From the NCBI RefSeq assembly GCF_032362555.1, contig NC_083508.1:7779001-7843000 (forward strand): a DNA stretch of 64,000 nucleotides, given 5' to 3'. Positions 12,101 to 25,800 of the stretch are shown in pieces. Both the position numbers and the translations under genes were made by a program. The notes under the pieces are model-generated. The model was not told where the DNA came from and did not search any database. It saw only the letters and a list, made by a program, of their open reading frames with translations. Source of the stretch: Amyelois transitella (lineage: Eukaryota > Arthropoda > Insecta > Lepidoptera > Pyralidae). The stretch's first letter is position 1; each line of letters opens with the position of its first letter.

Positions 12101-15100
12101 TTCGTAGTCCGTCGAGATTCTACTCATGATGTTGGCCATATTGTGATCAGGTTAGTTCAATATCATTTTCGATATCCTTTAGAAAGCTTTCAAATTAGAT
12201 TTTTAAATTAAATAACAAAAGTATAATTTAAAGTATCTATCAGAGTTAAAACATTTGTTCCTCTCAATCATTGGGACAAATAAGCCAAATATTTAATCTC
12301 CCCGTTTCAAGTTAGAGATAAGCTGTCAATATCTCAACCGACAAATCAAACTAATGCTTGGAATTAAGCAATCACAGAGGCAGCCGCCCACGTCGTGACA
12401 GGTCCGACGTGCCTCGTGCCCAAAGCTCACACTATTCGATGTGCTGTCATTGCATTCTGTCCGTTCCCGACGACAGAACAACTTGTCCGTCCTCTGTTAT
12501 GTCAACCGGCCTCGTATTTACACGATATTTCGCCCAACAGAACTGGTTTATTGGGTGTAAACTGATGACGACATCCAGTTTGGGATTAATTTCAGTTGCT
12601 GATTGTTATCTGAAACATGAGTAAAGATAAGTTTTACTTACAGATTTCCTTGAAGATGCTATAATGTTTGAAAATTATTTAAGACTTGAATACTATTTGA
12701 ACTTGCTACTAGGCGAGTATCTAAGTATTTAAACAAAAAAAAACTATTTTGATATAAGATAAAATATGCTGAACTACAAAAAAGTAAATCAAGTTTGCAA
12801 ATTTTCCGCGATAAAAGTACAAAATCTTATTAAAATCAATCTATTGATAATTATTATTCATAGAATTAATAAGGAAAACTGGTCTTTATCTTATTCAAAT
12901 TCCTCAAAATTGCTAAGAGAACGACTAAGATTTTTCAATGAGGTCCACAATTGTATTCTTCGCAGTTCTGAGAGTTTTCTCTTGACGACGCCAGAGTTCT
13001 ACACAACATTTTACTCGCATTCGTTTACGGCGCGTGTGGAACTCTCTGCCAAACTTCATACGGTGATACGTGCTCCGACGTATCTCTATAATTCTTGCCT
13101 CTTTTCCTTTCTGTCTTCTTTTAATTTTCTCTCCATAATAAGTGTAAGAAGTGTGGTAACCATTCTCTTTATTTTTATGTTAGTCTATTTAAAGAAATAT
13201 ATTTAAATATTTTTGTAAATATTTCCTTACTCCACCAAATTCTGTCTTCATGAAATGCATCATGCTTTCATGATGCGTTAAAGCCTTTTTTTGTACATTA
13301 CTTTAGCATAAGTTTTAGGGTAGGTAAATTATTTTTGTTATAATTTATCTATACATATAATAAATCTGTAGAAGGGTCAATTCTGTACATTGAAAATATT
13401 GAAAAAATAAATAGCAGAGGGTGTTACTGGATCGATACCAAACACAAATATGTGATTATGTACAATAAAGGGTTTTCTATCTATCTATACCCTGGGCCCG
13501 AAACCTAACGGCTGCAATTATAAAAGCGATGCGGCAGAGATAATTATAAAGATTAACCAATAAAAATAATAGGACTAAAATTGCGCCGCGAATTTGAACG
13601 GGCGCGGGCTTGAAATGGATGAGACGTTTACGGAGAGTGCTCCAAATTGCTGTTGAGAACAGCACTGGCTGCTGTCGGCCTCAATGTTCCAATTAAAACT
13701 TTTTCCGCAATGGTTTGAGGCCCCAACAAATAAAAAATAAAAGATTGTGTAATTTTTCAGAAGATAATTTTGTCTTTTATTTACTTATTAATTTTGGCTT
13801 TAATTCGCCATTTGCGTATACTTTGGTTAGTAAATTGAATAAAATAGCAATTGAAATAAACCGCTACTTGTGAAAATCTTTTATATATGCTGCTCACCTG
13901 CTTTCTTTTCTCTCCACTCCACTCATCACAAGAGATATTAGCAGTTAACATGAAGCCCACTTTATTCGGCGCCTACTGTGAAATGATATTCAGAGAGTAT
14001 AAGAACCAAAAAGACATTTTCAAGAAATGATTATGTTTGAAGCACACTAAGTGTGTGCTAAAGATAGATATATAGCTCTAAAAACACCTGCGCCGAAACT
14101 TTCTGAAGTCTGTTCATACTTTTGAGTTACGGACACTAGGGAATAACGCTACATGGGCCTAAATGGAAATTTATAACCACTTCGGTTAAACCTGCAAGAT
14201 ATAGTGAGCATATTGTGCTACTCCCAGCTATTATATCGCGTACCCGTATAATTTCATCCGGCCACGGATGTTTTCTATGGCCATTCCAACTCCACGGTAA
14301 GGAAAATGTTAAAAGCTTTCTACGTTTCGTTGAATAGGTATTTGAAGACAGTATCCATAGCTGGTATGTCAATAACAAATAATTTTATAAATATTCAACT
14401 CATACCTGCATAATAATAATTAAAATGTATTGCTTCTCTATCGCATTGGTGCAAACTGTAAAGATAGATTTAAGCTTCTGAAATAAATAAATAAATAATT
14501 TAAAAAATACAAACTGGTAATCCTACAAATATTATAAATGCGAAAGTTTGTGAGTATGTCAGGATGTCAGTATGGATGTTTGTTACTCTTTCACGCAAAA
14601 ACTGCTGAACCGATTACGATGAAATTTGGTATGTAGGTAGCTGAAGATCCAAAATAACATATAGGCTACTTTTTATCCCGGAGTTCCGGCGGGATTGGCG
14701 GCCTCTAGTACACACATATATTGAGTAATTTAGGAGGATTCCTCCTAAAGTAAAAAAAGCTTTTTGGGTTGATAACTGATTGCTGTAACTGAGCTAACCC
14801 GTACGAATAGATTCTGCAAAAAATCTAGGAAAATACTTTTTAAGCATACATATTATAGAGTAATCATAATTGTAAAAATTTTTCTTTTCATAAGCATTTT
14901 CTATCTGTATAAATTTAACACTTGACGTTTTAATGAAAACAATTACTAATATACATTTTTGTCCTATAGAATGAAAGTGAAGTCGGGGCTGCGTCTGGTG
15001 AGCGTCACCGCTTCAAACTCGCGATGGGCGGTCACCGCGGAGGTGAAGCCGAGGGCCGCCACCGTCACCGCCACCCGGCTCGAACAACCCTTGCGCGACG

Positions 15101-18100
15101 ATGACGGACTCGACACGTGAGTTATATTATAACTTTACAATGAAGGTAAAGGTAAGGTCAGCTAATTAGTGGAAAATTTGCCAACTGAGAAGTTGTGTCA
15201 ACAGCCTATTGACATTTCTTAAAGAAGCTGTTGGAAATGAAAATGACTTGCAGACAAACTGTGATATAATATTATTTTTTAATGTAATAACTTTTGAACT
15301 TTAAACAAGTATTAACCTACATATTTTACTGGCTTTAGTCTTTCCGGCAGGCGTAGGCAAATTTTGTCTATACAAGTTATTTTGTTATATATATCCGTAA
15401 TACTAAATAGCACATCGTCGTAGAAACATAAAAGGCGATCAACCGACCTAATATATTTTTATACGAAACACGTGTCTTGTGTTATGGAACTTCCTTGACG
15501 TGACCACGAACTGAATACCTTGTCTGCATAATATTTGCCGTAACGGATGTGTATTAAAGTTCCTGTTTACTTTTGCTTGAACAAACACGATACTCGCTCC
15601 GAATAAGATTGCAATCGGTGCAGCTGTATAGATGTAGTCACACTGCAGACGTGCGCTGCCGGTCAATGCAGCTCCGGCTTAAAGGATCCATTCCGCTTCT
15701 ATTTCCTCAAGCTTCGTTTTCAGTTTTTCGCTTTTCTACGAGACCATTGAAAGTAACTAGGTCAACTTGAACAACAAACCGAAAAGTTTGACTCTGTTGG
15801 GAAATAAGGACTACAAAGGCGACCGAACAAAACCGTTAAAGTTTACATCATGAGCACAAAGGATATTTCAGCCCCTATATATCCTGAAGACTTGATACTC
15901 TTTATGTATTAAATGACAAACTTAAGAAATAACTATGGGAACTAGGCTAAATTACTCATATTTTGATTGCAGCATCAGGCAAATCGGGCACTTGGGCTTT
16001 TAATGACACAGTTTAAAGAAACCAAGTATTTATTATATATATAAATTGGAAATTGGAAGGGTGTAACTTGTGTAGACTGTTACTGCTGTCAGTACACAAA
16101 TTGATATGTATCCAGGGGCTTAATTTATGTTGTGTAACAAAGAGTCATTTCAATTTCTTTAGTAGGATTGTTCTCAATTTCTTTAGCGGAGTACTGTAAC
16201 AGTGATTTATTCGCGAACAAGCAGGGTTATAAATCGGCACCGAGCGTTTGCGCTCTTGATGAAAGTCGACATTTCGACTGAAAAATATGGCCTGCAATCT
16301 GGATTTACTACTAGGTTTATATGATGAAACAGAGAAATTATTCGGAGTCTATAAACGGAAATATTTAGTTTGGAAAAACTATTTTCCTTTTCACAAGTAG
16401 TTTTTATGTACCCATTACCAAACGATTATTTAAGTATTTTCAATCTTTATGTTTAGGGACATGGAAGAAAACAGTGGAGCTGGCGGTCCGGGTTGGGAAG
16501 AAGTTCTGACGTGGTTGGTGGAAGTGGGGGCAGAGAGTGAGGGGGACGCGGAAGGGTCAGAAGGAGAGTCCGGACGCGGCACGGCTCGCCTCAGCTGGAT
16601 CGTCAGAATGTCAGCCAACCCCCCGTCTGGCTCCACCACGGAAGGCCCACCGCCGGAACATAGAGCCAACACGCGACTTGATATCGAGAAAGATGACATT
16701 CAAGCTGTGCTGCCTATTTCAAAGGTACGTGTATTAATGGAAACGTTGGGACGGGAAGGCCAGAAGACCGTGCCTTGGTCAATGGAAAAGGGTCAGAGTA
16801 TTCTAAACTAAAGAACTGACATGAAAAAAGTTATGAATGAAGCAAAAGAAATATGAAGATATCGTTGCATGATGTATGTATATTACTTAGCCTATTCCTC
16901 TTTGTGTGTATGAGTGGGTACCTAATGTATGATGTAATGTAATTGGATAGTATACGAAACGTTTTCAAACACTATTAAAAGTACCTATTTATATAATACC
17001 TTCCTTCAAATTTAATTTTCTGACTTAGATTTTCCAGTCTGGATTGAAATAGATTTTCTAAGTAAGCATACATACATACATACATAAAATCACGCCTCTT
17101 TCCTAGAGGGGTAGGCAGAGACTACCTCTTTCCACTTGCCACGATCTCTGCATATTTCCTTTGCTTCATCCACATTCAAGTAAGCAGTTTGTACGTATTT
17201 GCATACATAGGTTCTTTGGTTCTGCCATTACTTTAAAGGCTACTTTTGACAAATAACCTAAATAAATGTACAAAAGAAAACAATCAAATTGCTATTATGC
17301 GCTCGGTATTATCTTAGCAGATGCCCGAAATCAACAATTTATAGAGACGCCGATTGTAGCGATAAATTTACCAAAAGGTATTTTCTTGGTAATTAATGAG
17401 AGCAAAGGAACTCCTTTTATTGCTATAACGATATCTTCATCGAGTTACAAAGGTTTTATGTGAGCGGTGGCGACGTGCGTACTTAACTATTGCCTGTGAA
17501 TTGGACCGTAAAAACAGACGCACTAATTAAAGAATGTAATAAAAAATAAACGCTCTTTTAAGCATTATTATCTCGGTTGTGGAAGTGATTGTAACAAATC
17601 ATGGGGATTAACGTTAATGGAGTACTCTTAGTATGAATGAAGTGGTATGTAATGGCGGCTTTATCGCAGGCTAATGGACGCAACGAAACAACGAATTTGT
17701 TGTTGAATTTTTTAATACCTACTTTGAAGTATCAGCTGAAATAATAAGTAGCGGAATTTTTTCGCAATATGTTTTTTATTTTGCGCAGAGCATAGCTTAT
17801 CTATGATGTGAAAAATGATGTTCCAAAATATTTATGATGGTTATTCAGTTCATTATTTGACTGTTTCAGTTTTATTTAAGAGTGTGTATATATAGTAAAG
17901 TTAGAAAAAGCTTGGCTTAAGCTATATTATTTAGATTTATGGTGAATTAAGTAGGTATACTTCAGATCTATTTACTTTGAAAAATTATAATATCAATCAT
18001 GCCACAGATTCGATCAAAGGATTTTTGTGATTTGTTCAATTTGTATAAATGAGTTATTTTTTTAATAAGTGAGTTCTTAAATAACATTAGTATGTCACTA

Positions 18101-21100
18101 ATTTCTAGGAAAATTATTCAAAGTGAGTCGTTAGAAGCACGTGTCAAGGTGAATAGTAATAACTTTGGAATAATTCCTCAATTTCCTGTCGCTGTAGGCC
18201 CACGCAATTTAATTTAGTACCTACTTACGGAATGATCTTAACCTTCTAAATATAAACAAAATCACGGATTATGATCTAATAATATCTCGTCTAACATAGC
18301 TTGGATTAAAAAATTCTAATGTTTCGAGTTTATAAAAAATAGAAATTTAAAAAGAAAGCATTAATCTTTAGAAATGCTTTTGTTATTTCTATCTAACAGT
18401 AGCCGAAAAGGGTTGTAGGAGTGAAGTGAAGGTCATAAAATGTAGAACCCAAAAGCGGTTAACTCCTTATCTAATTACAATAATTTTCATCCTGCTGGCC
18501 ATAAATAGCCCTCGTCACAGGGCAAGGAGCGTGGGAATAATTAAAATCAAGTACTAAGTATTAAACTGTTGGTTTTATGATGAGATATTCTCCTTTATAG
18601 ACGCTGAATAATAAGTTCTAATACTTTAAACATTCCACGAATTACCTATAGGTACGGCGTTCTCTTGGTTTTAATATTTGCCTCAGCAAAATATTAAAAT
18701 GTTTTTCAACTTTATTTTGAGCTGGATTCTGAATCAAGTAATTTAATACAGCTGTATTAAACTGAATTCAGATCTAGTTTCAAAATGAAGGTTGTAAAAT
18801 TTTATTCGTCCAACTTTTGTGCAAGGTTCCTGGCGCTACGTCGTCGAAATAAGGATTTATGTTGTTTAATGCAAAGTCATCTTTTCCGCCGTAACCTCGG
18901 TGCAAACGAGTAAAAACTAGGGGAATAAAAACGGCTATCCGTCACGACTATGCATTTTGTAGATAAACTTGATTTGTTGGAGCAATTTACTGGTCATTTA
19001 TTAAACGTAGCGTGTGAGCGCTGCTAGTGAACTGAAATGCAAATTAAGATGTGAAAGTATATTGAGAATTATGCACTCAAATCTAACCTGCTTTTTTTCT
19101 TATTTTATGTGTCTAGAAACCATAGTCAACCAAATATTTCTTTTCCCTAAATCAAATACGAATACCACGTAATCTGTGATAACATGAAGCGACTAGCGAA
19201 GGTGAAATTGCTAAGATAGTCAATGAATTTTTTGTTTTAGAACTGGGAAGTTCTGAACACGGCGGTGCTGACTGGGCGCCAGGTGTCGCAAGCTATGAAG
19301 GTTCTCATCGTGTCTCAGGCCGGGCAGGTAGCTGACGTCACGCTGCAGAGTTCGTGCCACTCGGAAGACGAGAGCGTGCTCAAGGTAACCAGATCGATCA
19401 GGTTTAGTCCTCGACTTAACTTTTAAATGGTGTAAAATTAAAATGCATAAACTTAGGTAAAATGAGAAACAACACAGATTGAGCCCGCAGGAGTTGAAAT
19501 TTCATGCTCTATTGGACACTAACTATGTATGTGACCGTTATACCTGTGAACGAAATAAAATTTATCTTAACTCATAACAACAATAAAAAATTTACACACA
19601 CCTAAGTCATATTTTTGCGCGCTATTTTGGGTGTTCTTGGGTCACTTCTGATAGTAAATATTGTGTAAAGAGGATCGCTCTTATGTTTGAATTACAGAAG
19701 AATTTTAATGATAATACGGAAAAGGACGCTAGATGTAATGAAAATGAAATTTACGTACACAATTCATCTGAAACTTTCTTTTACAACTTCGGTTCGCCCG
19801 CGATTTCAGCCTTTTAAAGCTGTAATTAAATTACGATAAATATTGTGTTTGATATTCAAACTTTGCCACACTGCGGGTAACCGCAAAGTCGGCCGTTGCG
19901 GCATATTGCGGTCTACGCACGCAGCTGAAACCGTAAATCTCTTGGCATGGACGTTGTCGCTGTGCAATTTTCAGGCCTTTGGCACAGATAGGTAAGCGAT
20001 GTTAACAGTTGCTCTTTTGTCGGGGCAGCGACCGCAATGAAATTGATGAAGCTTTTTGTCCCGCTTTGCTTCCAAATAATTAATTTTGTTTTTTTAAACT
20101 CATACTTGAAATGAAACTGGAACCACTTTCTGAAGTCGTATTCACTTAATTCGCAAGGCGTATTTCACAATCTACTTATAATAACATTTGGTGTTCAAGT
20201 CGAAACTACGGTAAATTGGAATATGATCATATTGGCCGTTCCATCACTTATCGGTGATATCGTAGAAGGCAACTAACGAACAACTTACATACTCAATTTA
20301 GCAGGCTCGACTCGGCTTCGAATCCGACAGATTACTTATATTCAAGTTTTATACCGAGAGGAAGAAAAATAATAGGGTAAACATTTACTGTGTAATTTTA
20401 TTTAACATTATTCCCCATTATCTTCCTTGTGCAGGTTTCGTCTTCATGCAGTTCGGTTTACGTGGACGGCTCTGAGATAAGAGGCTCATCAAACGCGTCC
20501 GTCATTGTGAAATACGGCACATACACCGGCCTGGCCCGCTTCACTGTGTGGATGCCTGAGAGCCCGCTGGAAATCGATGTCGATGACAACAGGCTGTCGC
20601 AGATCAAAGGTTTGTTTAAAAACTAAACCTAATTATAATTAAATTTTATCTTAAAAAAAGGAAATCAAAATAGTCAATTGTCGGAAAAAAATGTTAGCAA
20701 TTTTAAACAATTCTACGTATTAACCAACCGACTATGCCTTATAAGAAAGGTCTGGTCTGTGTGATAGTGGCCTTATAGTGAAGTACCTACTTCCTAAGAA
20801 TGTCGTTGTCATGTTAACAGACTGCATCAACGCCGTATTCCGCAAATCTCAAAGCCAGAATAAATCACTTCAATATGCGAATATGTTACCCACTTTCATC
20901 CCATTGCCGCAACTACCAGCTCACGTAAAGCTGCTTAGCACTGATCGTAGAGTTCATGTATGTGTGTATGTTTGATCTGGCATTTATTAATCGTTGATTT
21001 GCCGACCATGGCCTGTATCTATAACGATGGCGCCATCGTAATCGATGGTAATACTTTAAACACGTGTTAATCACAAACGTATTACATAACTTATCAAATA

Positions 21101-22752
21101 TGATAGTTGATTTATATGGTTGTAGTTTATTATATTGATATTTTATAGGCTTTGCATAGTAAACAAGTAATACATGGATAACAATATGAATAAGCTGATG
21201 ACTCTAATAAATCATTCCGGAATCACGGCTATTCAACTGATAACAATCTGTCGACAATGCCTTTTTCATAACAGAATTGACAAGCAAAAATATTTCAAGT
21301 CATTGCAATTGTTCGCAGGTTGAAATTGACGAGCTTGCATAAAGTTAGTTATGAATGTAGATAAAGCGAAACAAGTATGCAGAGATCGTGGGAAATTATG
21401 GCTTGCCTATCTCTGCCTACTCCTCCGGTAAAGAGGCGTGAATTTATTCTTTTTATTTCTGGCGTTAGTGCCGGTTTCATCCTCACATATCTGGAAACGA
21501 GCCCGGGGTGCACCTTTTATAACCATCATCCTAGATTCAGTAAGTCGGGTACCCTCACGCAACTACTCGCATCGCTTTGCAACTTTTGAAGGGGAACTAA
21601 CACGGATGCGAAACTCAAGATGTTTTCCATCCCCGTAAGCATCACTCAAACTAATGTACATGAGATTCATTGGTACATAGAGGCGTGATTTTATATATCT
21701 ATCGTCGCAGGTTGGAAAGTGTCGGATGACTCGAGTATCAAGGAGAGGCTTAAGCGGTCGCTGTCTGCGAGAGGGTGGGGTGGCTCTAGGCCTGATGGCA
21801 CCAACGCACTGACCGACCAACGGACTTGCCGGCTGAGATATCAACAGAGCAATGTCGAGGTAAATGTCCTTAAAATATTTGATAGGATATAAATAATTTA
21901 ATACCTACAAATATAGTTCACCAATATTTTCTTCCCCTGCTGCAGAAAGGATATTTTAGTTGTGTTGTTTTTAAATCCTTCTAGGTTAATCATGTATAAG
22001 TGGTAGCGGTTAACACAATAGAAGCAAGGATTTTCGACTGTTGTCTAGGACGTAATGGGGTATGGACAAAGCAAGAAACCCACAGAGTAACTGTGAGAGT
22101 TTGAAATGTAGAGTCAACACTAATTTTATGCAGACTTATTACCCGTGGGAAGGTTTTGGATTCTACCTTCAATTTCCAAGAATTTAATACTTAGGTACTA
22201 GAGATAATTACCTGTGGCTAATCCAGTTTTACTACGGTCAATTATGTCAATAACTAGGTGACTTGAGAAGAGTTATTATCTTGTTGTCGTGGTATTCCGT
22301 GCATTTTGTTTCACCTGTTAAATGCCTACTTGAAACTTTAACTAAGTATGTACCTTGGTATAAATATTGAACACTAGCTGTTGCTAAAAGCGCGAAGCGC
22401 TTTTCTCCTCTACTCTATTCCTTTGGGAGAAGAATTTACTAAAAATTCTTTCTTAGCGGATGGATCTGTCCAATCCAGAATCTGTCGTAGGTACACTGAA
22501 CAAGGGATGGCAACTTCAAAGTTTTGACGGCCTCTGTGGCGCAGCGGTAGCGCGCTTGTCTGTGACACCAGGGGTCCCGGGTTCGAATCCCGGCCAGGGC
22601 ATGATGAGAAACGAACTTTCTCCGATTGGCCTGGGTCTTGGATGTTTATCTATATAAGTATTTATTATAAAATATAGTATCGTTGAGTTAGTATCTCGTA
22701 ACACAAGTCTCGAACTTACTTCGAGGCTAACTCAATCAGTGTAATTTGTCCC

Positions 22753-22822
<70 letters not shown>

Positions 22823-25800
22823 GCTTTTTTTACATGCCAAATTTTAGCCAAATCCGTTCAGTAGCAAAAATAACAACGCAACTTAAAGACCATTTAGAAT
22901 GGATTCCAGAAGTTGCCTTGACATCGCTTGACTTTTACGCGTACAATTATCACACACAATAACATCGAAAGCAAACTCGAGAAAGTCCAATGTCTTAACG
23001 GGAAGTCCGGCGATGCACCCAATCCGGTACACTATGCATACATTATGCATTCATAACGGTAAATGATTTGTGACAGTGTGAGAGAAGATATTCAATAGGT
23101 GCATGAATAAATTAAGGGCATAAACTATGCAGAACTGCAACAATAATGAGTGGTTTCTATGGTAATGTCAGGTTCCTATGCAAATATTTCATCATAAGCA
23201 TGTTAATTAGGCGGCTACCGATAATAGTTACATTTATATACGTGCATATTTCGTTTGTAGCGATTTATTATATTTACTTTTATCAAAAAATTTGCAATCA
23301 ATAGTATTAAGTATTCTCAGACACATTAGTTCCATATTCGTGCCTTTAAATCCCGGGAAGAACTTAATATTAATTAATCTGGCATTAGAACAGTGTCAGT
23401 AAAAGTGACCTTTGAAAATTCTTTGCCGCGTCGCTATACTCTAAAGTACAGTAACCGACCTTATCTATCGAACTTTCTCGTCGATCCATTGCAAAGTTTC
23501 CATCAGATAGGTGCAATTCCAACACAAACAAACTTCGTATGTTTTGCGAGCCACAAGGGAAGCTCGCTACCTTATATACCTACTTAGGTAAGTTTTGCAG
23601 GGACATCGTATACTGTGTAACGTGACTGTCCTCACTTTAAAGTTGGCAAGTAGCGGTTGTTCCAAACAAGTTTTCCGTAACAGTTTGTTCTAACTACAGC
23701 ACTCCGGTGCAACTCTGTGCAACGTTTTCAGGCTAAATCATACCGTTGGGAGGTGACATAACATATAAACACATGCAAAACATTTTTTTTCAGTTTCATA
23801 GAATGCAGTGTAAACAAACAAACTTTAACTGCGTGAGAGAAACCCTTTTTCATTCGTGTTTAAGATTATAACGGTAGCCTGGCTCAATGGCTCATTATTA
23901 TGTTTCGAAGAAAAGCAATTGCAAATACCATTTTTTGGGCATTGAGAAAGGAAGTTAATTATATACCCGTGTAGGTAAACTTCTAAAGTTAGGTAAAAGT
24001 CTGTCATATTATGTGTAGGTACCAACGTTCTTTTTTTTGTTCTCTTATTATCTGCACATTAACCTCCGCTGTGACACGAACAAAATGAATTTAATTATAG
24101 CCAATACTAATAAGGATTCTATAATTACTATCAGGTGTATGCACGATTCCTGGCTAAAGACCATGACTCTGGGCGCGTATCATACTTCGTGTCTCGTCGC
24201 ACCTGGCTCAAAGTGACGGAGCTGGTGTTATCTCTGATGCGGGTGTCGGACCCCAGAATCGCTTCCCTGAGGGGGCGCGTGCTCCAAGGAAGAAGTACTG
24301 GGCGTACTGAAGTGCAAGTGCTATCTCCTATAACAGGTATGTAGAACATATATTGGTAGTAGTTACATTCATACATACATACAAGCACGACTTTATCTTT
24401 TAAGGGGTAGACAGAGCCAACAGTCTCGAAAAGACCTAATAGGCTACGTTCAGCTTTGGCTTAATGATAGAATTGAGATTCAAATAGTGACAGGTTGCTA
24501 GCCCATCGCCTAAAAGAACGCTTTAACGATATCTATGGGAAAGTTATGAAGTGGTCATATTCTTTTTTCTATTGGTGCCGGGAATCACACGGCACTACTG
24601 GTAGTAGTACGTTACTAGGACAAATTGGTACTTTGAAATACTTTGAAAATTAAAATGTCTTTGCTTGACTATTGATGGATTAGATTTCCAAATGACGGAG
24701 CCAGATACTGATGCAGGTTGCGAATGTCCTAAAGAGGCAGGGTTTCGAGAATCCCATCAGCACATCGGGAGGCGAATGCTAAAGCATTCTTCTCTTAAAA
24801 GAGAGCACAGCACCGGGTCGAACTCTGTTCCATAAACAAAGGATGTCGAATCTTAGGATGGCTTTTTTTAGTGGGCACATGTAAGAAGAACGATTCTTTC
24901 TTTTTGATCACGGTGAAGTTTTCTCTCTCTTTAAAACCCTTCTCAATCAATGAGATATAGCTATATAGGTACTGTTTTAGTCCAATTTGTGTTAATAAAC
25001 GACAATTTTTCCAGGCCGTGTAATCGGCGTCAGAGAGATCCGTGTGGTAAACGACAAGGTGTCCATCTCCCGACTCTTGGTGCGGGTGATATCAGGACTA
25101 CAGCTGAACATATCGCCCGATACTGCAGGCATTGAGAACGGATACGTATCGGAAACTACCGTTACTAGGAGGCTCACTGCACAATATCAGGTAAGTACAT
25201 TATATTGGCACTTATTCTCTTGAATTTAATACAATCCATTGTAGACATGATAACCTCCTCCAAAGATATATATATCATGGCGAAGTGACGTACTTCCAAC
25301 GTCTTTCTGCAATGGTAAATAATCCCAAATTTTTTAGATAGGTAAGTTACAGATAAATAGTAGACCACATATAGACATAGTAGGTATTTCTGCGGTCTCC
25401 TGAGACTTACGAGCAGATACTTATAGGGCGATTACTGGTACCTAACTTTACTTAAAGTTATTAGTTTTTAATTAAAACATATTTTTTGTATTATATTTCA
25501 GGAGGGCCTTCTAGATATCGACATAGAATTTTCTGACGGCAGTCGCACAGCGTTGAGAGATGTCGCTGTATCTGATTACTACCTATTAGTGGAGAGCTTG
25601 GACCCCGAAGTGGTCGCGTTTGCGCCCATGTTGGCTTCACGACACCCGAGGGTTATTGCTGTTGGAGAAGGTAAATATTGTTGAGCTTTTTTAGGATGTT
25701 GATACGTCTCTGAGCTACTTAACCATATGCTCCAATGATAAGGTAACTTCTCTTTAAGCATCCCTGTTGACAGTTTTACAAACTTATTCATATAAGTTAA

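Noticed and set aside
22540-22605. Apparent tRNA genes at the heads of the SINEs (also 4150 and 48724)
   Set aside because: A-box and B-box are present, but each is fused to the same SINE body or to repeats, and the stems do not pair as in a functional tRNA.
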